A stretch of DNA of 64,000 nt, taken from Diphasiastrum complanatum (lineage: Eukaryota > Streptophyta > Lycopodiopsida > Lycopodiales > Lycopodiaceae). The notes beneath the pieces are model-generated. The model searched no databases and was not told the DNA's origin. It saw only the letters and a program-made list of their open reading frames with translations. Below, in pieces: positions 57,221 to 64,000 of this stretch. The DNA is taken from positions 46,689,486-46,753,485 of the forward strand of contig CM055092.1 in NCBI GenBank assembly GCA_029204225.1. Reading direction: 5' to 3'. The number at the start of each line of letters is the position of its first letter. The first letter of the stretch is position 1. Both the position numbers and the translations under genes were made by a program.

Positions 57221-58034
57221 TGTAAAAAAATGCAAAATTAAGCTTAGTAGAGGCCAAAAATCTTGTATATAGGATAGACACACATGTGTGGAGCCTGTTT
57301 CCATGTGTGAAACTAGTGTACTTTTCATGTACCATAATCATATATGTTGTACATATGTTTTAATTAAAGTTCTAGTGGCTAAAATGGCCAAAAACTAGTT
57401 TTCTAGAGATATGACACATGGCATCAATCTAATGATTGCATGAGCCAAATATTTTGAGTAGGTGTCACATCCCATGTGTAGAGGACAGCTCATACGTGTG
57501 GAAATAGCTGAAGTAGACGAGTTTTTGCTTCTAGAAGATTTCCATGAAGATCTCCATATAGTAGGAAAATAGACCAAAAATGCCCCAAAAGAGAAAGTTT
57601 TATCCAAGTGTCAAATTGCATGATGGTGACAAGGCATCCTCACACGTGTAAGATCTGATGAATGATTAGTACCTCGAGCTCCAAAAAAATATATATAGAG
57701 TCTTATTCGGCCACAATCAATGTGAGACACCAATCTTGGTTTTGGAAGCAATTTTGAGTGATTCTCTCCATTTGTCTACATCTGTTTTGATTGTTTTGAG
57801 GTGCTATCAATGTGTACTTGATTTTCAGGTTGGAATCCATACTCAGACAGGGTTTCACACGTGGGAAACTAGAAAGTACACCTACCTTCAATTAATGATT
57901 GTTCTTGTTAGGATTTTGTGTCTAGAATTGATCTAGATTGATATTAATCTCAAGTAGATTGATAGATCAAGTAATCTGACAACCAATCCCTCTTAAGGAT
58001 CAGATTAGGACACACTCTTGGTCCTTTTTGTACA
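57221..58034 (+). repeat. Layer-2 copia 3' LTR, 814 bp
   Basis: Begins TGTAAAAAAATGC and ends TTTTTGTACA, followed by the target duplication ATTGA. ACACGTGTG-type palindromes are at 57492 (CATACGTGTG variant) and 57642. Confidence 0.9.
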
Positions 58035-58480
58035 ATTGACTGCTGAGGAAAGTCGTCAGGTTATGGCATAATTCAAATACCTGGACAGACAAGAGCATCA
58101 AGCAAGCACGTCATATCCACATTACAAATTGGGAGAATCTATGACATTGGGACCAGTTGCACCGATCTACGAAAATCCATTATATCAGCAAGATTTATCT
58201 TGGGATCCTCCAATGGAATGCCTCAACTATCCAATTGTCAATGAACAAGGTTACCCAGAATGGCCACCAGACCCTTATGGGTATTATTGAAACTCTGGCA
58301 AGTCCAAGTTCTTGCTAATCGCCATCATCCAATAAAGCCTCAGGTTTTACGTAAGCGAATACCATACATGCTTTTCCTGAAGCATCCATGTCCCAACAAT
58401 AAAAGAACCGACAATAGCGCCCCTCCACGACAGTTGCAGCCTAGTGTTGAGGGACCGACACTACTTTGGGCCGAGGACTC

Positions 58481-59125
58481 TGTTGTGGATATTTCCTATA
58501 CATAAATAAACAAGTGGGTCCCACCACTTAAAATACTGTTGGCCAAGCCTTACCTAGTGGGCCCCGCCACAATGCACTGTACAACTAGAATAATAAGTGC
58601 GAAGGCACTGGCATCCTGCGCGTGTAAGCCCATCCCAAGGAGCACGCAAAATGGTTAGGTAGAACTTGAATAATAGACTTGGGGCCTAAATAGAATAAAA
58701 TAATAAAAACTCCAAAGACAAGTTACATGGTTCTAAGTTGAGGGAATCTCACATGAATCATGTGAGTTTGGTCCTCTTCTTATTGAACCATTAGATTGCA
58801 ATAAGTTTAGTTTGAATGGCTAGGTTTAGGATTCTAGCCAATTAGAAAGGGTCAATGAGAGCCAACTATATAAGGAGTCCATTTTCCATTGGGATAGAAT
58901 AGCTTTGGGTAGGTGTTCGAGCCCCCAAAGCATTTCTCAACCTAGGAACTCCCTCCCTCTCTCCTCTCCTCTCTCTAAGTAGTGACCGAATAGTTTGGGG
59001 AAGGTGCTCGGGCCTCCCAAACCTCTTGCTATTTGGGCTTTCTTTCTCTCTCTTCTTGCTATGTAGGTGAAGGCGAGGTTGCCGCTCCCAGCGACGAACC
59101 TCTATACTACATCAACGACACGACA
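58481..59125 (+). repeat. LTR2 of the layer-1 element, 645 bp
   Basis: Starts TGTTGTGG after the CTTTGGGCCGAGGACTC context and ends CACGACA. The LTR3 terminus CACAACA shows the original inverted TGTTGTG/CACAACA ends. Internal sequence starts directly at 59126 without a PBS, because the 5' internal part is deleted in this copy. Confidence 0.8.
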
Positions 59126-59142
59126 GTGAATCCATCACGCCA

Positions 59143-59811
59143 ATGGTAACTAAGGAAGTCAAGAAATTGGCAACCAACGAAGTCCAACGGATTTTACTAA
59201 GCCTCTTGGTGCAATCAATGCAAAGAATTCTTAGTGATGAATTACAAAGGGGCCTAGCATCAACGAAGCAACGAGAAGACAATCTAGTACAATATCCAAG
59301 AAAAAGTGCAACCACGCAACTTTCAACGTGGAAGTGCAATGACCAAGAAAAGACTAAAGCTGATTATTGCCCCTCAACGAGCAAGATTCAACCAAAGTCT
59401 AATTGTTTCACAATTCAACAGGCCCCCAAATCAACGCCAATTTGGGGTATATCCATTCTTCAAAGGCCAAATCTAAGAAATCCAAGCCCAAATAGGCCTC
59501 CAGTACAGCAAGCACCAGTGCCTACAATGACAAAGCCTTGTCCTCAATCTATGATATTGACTGCTGAGAAAAGTCGTCAGGTTATGATATACTTCGAATA
59601 CCTAGACAGACAAGAGCATCAAGCAAGCACGTCATATCCACATTACGAATTGGGAGAATCTATGACATTGGGACCAGTTGCGCCAATCTACGAAAATCCA
59701 TTATATCAGCAAGATTTATCTTGGGATCCTCCGATGGAATGCCTCGACTATCCAATTGTCAATGAACAAGATTACCCGGAATGGCCACCAGACCCTTATG
59801 GGTATTCTTGA
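59143..59811 (+). CDS. Unidentified second ORF of the layer-1 element
   Basis: An open frame of 222 codons with no family I recognise. The N-terminal third has alternating hydrophobic and charged residues (VKKLATNEVQRILLSLLVQSMQRIL) compatible with a helix. The middle is Lys/Pro/Gln-rich (RPPVQQAPVPTM). The C-terminus is acidic and aromatic (SWDPPMECLDYP..., YPEWPPDPYGYS). No zinc finger, protease or RT motif. The same text occurs, broken, at 45310-45734 plus 58040-58290, so the frame was conserved in at least one of two copies. It may continue Gag in the original element or be a separate accessory product. Confidence 0.45.
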   Translation: MVTKEVKKLATNEVQRILLSLLVQSMQRILSDELQRGLASTKQREDNLVQYPRKSATTQLSTWKCNDQEKTKADYCPSTSKIQPKSNCFTIQQAPKSTPIWGISILQRPNLRNPSPNRPPVQQAPVPTMTKPCPQSMILTAEKSRQVMIYFEYLDRQEHQASTSYPHYELGESMTLGPVAPIYENPLYQQDLSWDPPMECLDYPIVNEQDYPEWPPDPYGYS

Positions 59812-60001
59812 AAATCTGGCAAGTCCAAGTTTTTGCTGATTGCCATCATCCAATAAAGCCTCAGGTATTACGTAAGCGAATACTATCCACGTTTTTCCTG
59901 AAGCATCCATGTCCCAACAATAAAAAAACCAACAACAACGCCCCTCCACGACAGTTGTAGCCTAGTGCCGAGGGACCGGCACTACTTTGGGCCGTTGACC
60001 T

Positions 60002-60352
60002 TGTTGTGGGTATTTCTTGCACAATAATAAACAAGTGGGTCCCACCACTTGAAATACTGTTGGCCGAGCCTTCTAGTGGGCCCTGCCACAGTACATATTG
60101 TAAGTAGGGTAATAAATGTGAGGGCACTGGCATCCTGCACATGTAAGCCCAATCCAATGAGCACAAGTAGCAAGTTGTAATTCCTAGGAATAAGAGACTA
60201 GGGGCTTAAAACTCTAAAATGACATTAGAGGCCCTAAGTCAAGTTGCAAATAAAAAAGCTAAACTCACATGAATCATGTGAGTGCCCTTATGCTTTCTTA
60301 GCAAGTTGCCGCTCCCAGCGACAGACCCCTATGCTACATCGACGACACAACA
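60002..60352 (+). repeat. LTR3 of the layer-1 element, 351 bp, internally deleted
   Basis: Starts TGTTGTGGGTATTTC and ends GACGACACAACA, followed by the target duplication ATATG. Relative to LTR2 it lacks roughly 290 bases in its middle and distal part. Confidence 0.85.
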
Positions 60353-60431
60353 ATATGCTCAGGAGTATGAACAACAGTGCGTGACATACCTTACGTCGTA
60401 AGGGTCACTTGGGTCAATATAGCATGGATTT

Positions 60432-60443
60432 GCTCTGATACCA
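60432..60443 (-). promoter_or_regulatory. Antisense tRNA-iMet primer-binding site
   Basis: Minus strand TGGTATCAGAGC, with a possible LTR beginning at 60451 on plus (TGTTCACACC) to its right. It marks an older minus-strand LTR element into which layer 1 inserted; its other parts were not identified. Confidence 0.5.
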
Positions 60444-60667
60444 GCACACGTGTTCACACCAAGTCTTTTGGCTAAATTAAACTCCTAACGGTTTAAAACT
60501 TTTCATACTCCTCTTTAATTAAAATGAATTGATACGGACCAATTGACCGTAAGCTGATCATTATGGCACTCGCCCTGATACGGTGATATAACGACTTGGC
60601 CTATCATTAAAACACTGTATGTTTGGGAAGACTGGACTATGTTGTAAAATGTTCTTCAAAGCTGTTA

Positions 60668-60905
60668 AATAGTATAACTTCTTTTGGACATGAATAACAA
60701 CTGTCGTTCAGCTATGATACATGTCCTCCTCACTAAACTAACTTGAGCGGCTTTGTTTTGTGGGATGGTGGCAGGTATCAGCTAGACGTCTTGAAAGTGG
60801 TTATGCTTTATGGTACTTTCTAGTACTATATTTTACTTTTCAGCTGTACTTTACCTTGTTGGATTATGAATAAAGGCTTTAAAGAGCTTCAGTTTTGCTT
60901 TCTCA
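60668..60905 (+). repeat. Dispersed retroposon-like repeat, copy 2
   Basis: Matches 35345-35600 and ends ATGAATAAAGGCTTTAAAGAG. It lacks the following (CT)n run. Confidence 0.65.
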
Positions 60906-61635
60906 AGTCCTTTGTTCTATAATTTAATGTTTATCTTCAGTGAATATTCTTTTTTATGCATTATATATGTCAAATAAAAGTGAGTCAAATCAATTTAGTG
61001 TGCAATTTGAAAATCATATATGGTGGAATGCTACATTTGAAGTTCAAAAAGAGACACACAAAGTGTCGAAGTGGATACTTGAATGATGCAATATATAATT
61101 GCTTGCTTGTATCCTCTCTCTTTGTCCTTTCTTGATATGTCTCTACCATGATACTTCAGGTATGTTTGGATCTTTTGTAGATCAAAACTCTATTTAGGTT
61201 TATATTTCTGATTAATTCTGATTTCACCCATTACTTGTTGGATTTGGCCGCTTTTTAGAGCATTGGAAAAGCCTAAGTGGTGGCTACAAGATTGCATATC
61301 AAGTTTTAGGAATTGCATGTAGATTTTGAAATAATCAATTTTTTGTAATTTTGTCAGAACTCTAATTTTGATTGGATCTCTAGATTGTGAGGTTACTGAA
61401 CTTCATTTGATGGTGTTTCAATCTTAGGAAGTGGCAAGAGTCATTTGATTGAGGAAAGAACATAGGTTGATCAAGATTTTACTATTCTATGTGCTGATTT
61501 GCTTGGTATAAGTGCTAGAAGAGAATTGAGAGGTTCCATATCTTTGTGATTTTTTTTTGAAAACATTTGTTGTTTTTCAAAAGAATTCTTTGTGCATTGG
61601 AACAGGTTGAAAGAGAGGATTAGGTCATTGATACA

Positions 61636-63322
61636 TGGCTACATCAAGTGGATACATGTTGGAAGGCAATGATAGGCTTATCTCAAGTAACTATTCATTG
61701 TGGAAAATGAGGATGGAATCACTTCTTGAGATGAATGATGTTTTGGTTGTAGGTTTGGAGGAGAGACCATCAACACAAAAGATCAAATGAGGTATGACAA
61801 GAGGGCCAAAAGGGCTCTACACATGATCAAGATGAATGTTACCAATGAGCTTCTCAAGGAAGTTGGTAAGAGTACTTCATCAAAGGATGCTTGGGATTCA
61901 TTGAAGAAGCTTTATGAATCCAAGTCTACTTCAAGAGTGTTGACTCTAAGAAGGAAAACCTTTTCTTATTTGCAAAAGAGTGAAGAAAGTCCAATTACTT
62001 TTATTTTGAAAGTGAATGCTTTGAATGATGTGTTGGCTTGCATTGATGAGAGCATTAAGGAAGGAGAGCTTGTTCAAGTTATTCTTAATGGATTGTTGGA
62101 TGCTCATGCTAACATTGTTCAAAGTCTTTCCATTTAAAAGACTTTGCCACATTTGATTGATCTTCAAGAGATCTTGATCAATGAAGAATATAGGCTTCAA
62201 ACAAGAGGTGGATCTTCATCAACATCTCAAGTTGGAGAGGAGGCTATGTTCATCAAGGGCAAATTCAAGGGCAACAACAAAAGTAAGTGGTCTAAAGGGC
62301 AAGATCAAGGGTAGGCTTCTTCAAATGGCAAAAATAAAGATAGATCAAAGCTCAAGTGCTTCTATTGTGGCATCAAAGGACACTTTGCAAATGAGTGCCA
62401 ATTCCTAAGTACAGGTTTCAAAGTTGAGTTTGATGGAGATGCTTGCATGATCAAAAGAAAGGATATCTTGATTGCAATAGGTAAAAGGCAAGGGAAATTG
62501 TTCAAACTAGATGCTCGTGTTATTGCTAACCAATTTGGATTTGTGGCAAGTGATCAAATACCTATTCAAGAGGTTTGGCATAGAAGGATGGGGCACCTCA
62601 ACTTCAAGTCATTGGAGGTAATGGCTAGGAAGCAAGTTGTGATTAATCTTCCAAAATTCTTAACTAGCATCAATCATGTTTGCGAGTCTTGTGCTTTGTC
62701 AAAGTCACCTATACTACTTTATACTAGATCTACATCTAGATCTACAAAGCCTTTTCAAATTGTACGTTTGGATATTCATAGAATTAATACAATTAGCAAT
62801 AGTGGAGCTAAGATGTATGTAACTTTCATTGATGATTTTAGTAGATTTTGTTGGATCTATCTACTAAAGAGCAAAGAGGAAGTGTATGATTTCTTTTTTA
62901 AGTTCAAGAATGCAAGGGAGAAATCATTTTCCACAAGGATCAAGTGCTTAAGGAGTGATAATGGTGGAGAGTACATATCTACCAAGTTCAAGGCTTTTTG
63001 TGATGAGCATGGGATCAAGAGGGAGTATAAAGACCCCACAACAAAATGGAGTGGACAAGAGGAAGAATAGGACTTTATGTGAAAGTTTCAAAGCCATGAG
63101 ATTTATGCTAACCTTGATAAGCCATTTTGGATGCTATTCAGGAAGAGGCCAAGTGTCAACTTTCTTAGAGCTTTTGGATGCACATGATATGTCAACATAA
63201 CTCTTGATGATAGGACAAAGGAAGCTCCATATTCAAGTAAAGGTATATTTGTTGGATATAGTGGGGTGACTAAAGCCTACAAGATATACATTCCTTTTAC
63301 TAACAAGGTGATTGTTGGTAGA
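61636..63322 (+). pseudogene. Decayed copia gag-pol fragment related to layer 3
   Basis: The ATG at 61636 (ATSSGYMLEGNDRLISSNYS) matches the layer-3 Gag start. Frames follow with Gag (61787-62137), a zinc knuckle CFYCGIKGHFANEC near 62358-62400, a deletion that removes protease, the pre-integrase region (KRQGKLFKLDARV, WHRRMGHLNFKSL) and the integrase core (RLDIHR, RSDNGGEYIS) to about 63030. Frameshifts follow, and the integrase C-terminal part (KGIFVGYSGVTKAYK) is cut at 63322 by another LTR. Confidence 0.85.
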
Positions 63323-63734
63323 TGTTATGTCCATGACTAGTAAGTAGGATTCAGTATACTCTTAGTCTTGGATACACGGCACTCCAGTAAATCAAGCTGC
63401 TAGTTATGCCACGTCATATTGGATGTGACCCGAAAGTAACTAATATCCTTGTGAGGCCCAGAACACACTAATGTTAGAAATCAATGATAAACTTCATTGT
63501 TACTATTTACGAGGTACATTAATATTGACAGTTGTGACCAGCTGTCATTAGCCGTAGGCTAGTCTATTAGTCTACTCGTAGGTTTTCTCTCTCTATTAGA
63601 GGTTCGGGGTCTATTTGTACATTTTCCATTCTGTATGAGTTAGTGTGATAGAGTGATAGTGTGTGTTCTTTTTTCGCCTTCTTGTGGTGATTGCTTATGG
63701 TGAATGCTTGATGTTGCATATCTAATTCTTGACA
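63323..63734 (+). repeat. 5' LTR of an LTR element entering the window end, 412 bp
   Basis: TGTTATGTCC...ATTCTTGACA, inserted in the copia fragment and followed directly by a perfect PBS (63735-63746). The 253 bases that follow contain no gag frame and show GAGTGGGGGAG near 63977-63990, which could be a polypurine tract. The next LTR is not inside the window. Confidence 0.8.
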
Positions 63735-63746
63735 TGGTATCAGAGC
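63735..63746 (+). promoter_or_regulatory. tRNA-iMet primer-binding site
   Basis: TGGTATCAGAGC with no spacer after the LTR. Confidence 0.9.
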
Positions 63747-64000
63747 AGCGATAGTCATGCGTGCTTGATCAGTGGATACAGCTTGTCACAGACTCTGCAA
63801 TGAAGTGAGAAAGTCCTTCACGGGAGGTGAAAGCTTGGAGAGACAAAAACGGTTGGAATAAATCCTTCTTTGGTGTATTTTGCAGGTTTGGAGATCATAA
63901 TCATCAGTGGGGAACGAAGATAGTCCCGGAGGCATCAGAAAGGCCACGACAACATCATACAGATTGATAATTTGTTGAGTGGGGGAGATTTTTACAATAC

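Larger units (their letters stand above)
45735..58034 (+). mobile_element. Layer 2: decayed copia element with three LTR segments
   Basis: Inserted into the layer-1 second coding region with target duplication ATTGA (45730-45734 and 58035-58039). Order: LTR fragment of 64 bp (45735-45798), 193 bp of the 3' internal end, complete LTR (45992-46791), PBS, gag-pol (interrupted by layer 3), complete LTR (57221-58034). The 64-bp LTR fragment joins internal sequence at a shared CACATCG-like word, which suggests a deletion through microhomology in a tandem copy. Confidence 0.85.
43057..60352 (+). mobile_element. Layer 1: gag-bearing, pol-less LTR element in three-LTR form, hosting a nest
   Basis: The left LTR starts TGTTGTGGG at 43057 and the right LTR ends CACAACA at 60352. 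The flanks are a perfect 5-bp target duplication ATATG (43052-43056, 60353-60357). Order: LTR1, A-rich leader, Gag, a second coding region (interrupted by the layer-2 copia at 45735-58034), LTR2, a second copy of only the 3' internal part, and LTR3. No RT, integrase or protease belongs to it. It therefore looks like a non-autonomous TR-GAG/LARD-type element. The three-LTR form suggests unequal recombination between LTRs and later deletions. Confidence 0.85.

Overview
This is plant nuclear DNA. It is AT-rich, packed with Ty1/copia and Ty3/gypsy LTR retrotransposons, LINE remnants, small non-autonomous elements and long (CT)n/(AT)n microsatellites, and it carries a plant-type host gene split by very long introns. 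Intron size and repeat load suggest a large-genome seed plant; I cannot name the species.

Host gene (3.2-30.2 kb, minus strand). Three exons join in frame into a RING-H2 E3 ubiquitin ligase of the At3g02290/At5g41350 type: exon 1 (30236-30108, a myristoylation/palmitoylation-type N-terminus), exon 2 (23696-23261, the acidic/serine-rich middle and first RING cysteine pair) and exon 3 (3280-3171, the rest of the RING). Intron 1 is about 6.4 kb and intron 2 about 20 kb. The last few residues must lie in a further exon that I could not find. A leader and GC-rich promoter region probably lie at 30.2-33.7 kb.

Intron 2 (3.3-23.3 kb) holds, from left to right: a minute LTR element (TRIM/SMART-like, 47-bp interior); LINE fragments with (CT)n tails; two inverted copies of one LTR-element end; a 43-bp-arm hairpin; a 709-bp hAT-like element with a perfect 8-bp target duplication; and an old minus-strand copia element (10.9-21.2 kb) split by a plus-strand gypsy, a minus-strand chromovirus, a plus-strand copia and a fragment of an ASCC3/DExH14-type helicase gene. 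Intron 1 holds a second, inverted copy of the hAT-like family, LTR fragments and local tandem repeats.

Upstream intergenic DNA (33-43 kb) is mostly tandem repeats, microsatellites and fragments of LTR elements and retroposons.

The clearest mobile structure is a three-layer nest at 43052-60357, each layer proven by its target-site duplication. Layer 1 is a pol-less, gag-bearing LTR element in a three-LTR tandem form (TSD ATATG). Layer 2 is a decayed copia element, also three-LTR (TSD ATTGA). Layer 3 is an apparently intact copia element (50655-56515, minus strand, TSD GACAT) with a 1316-codon polyprotein and LTRs that look identical. To its right lie a related decayed copia fragment (61.6-63.3 kb) and the start of another LTR element (63323 to the window end).
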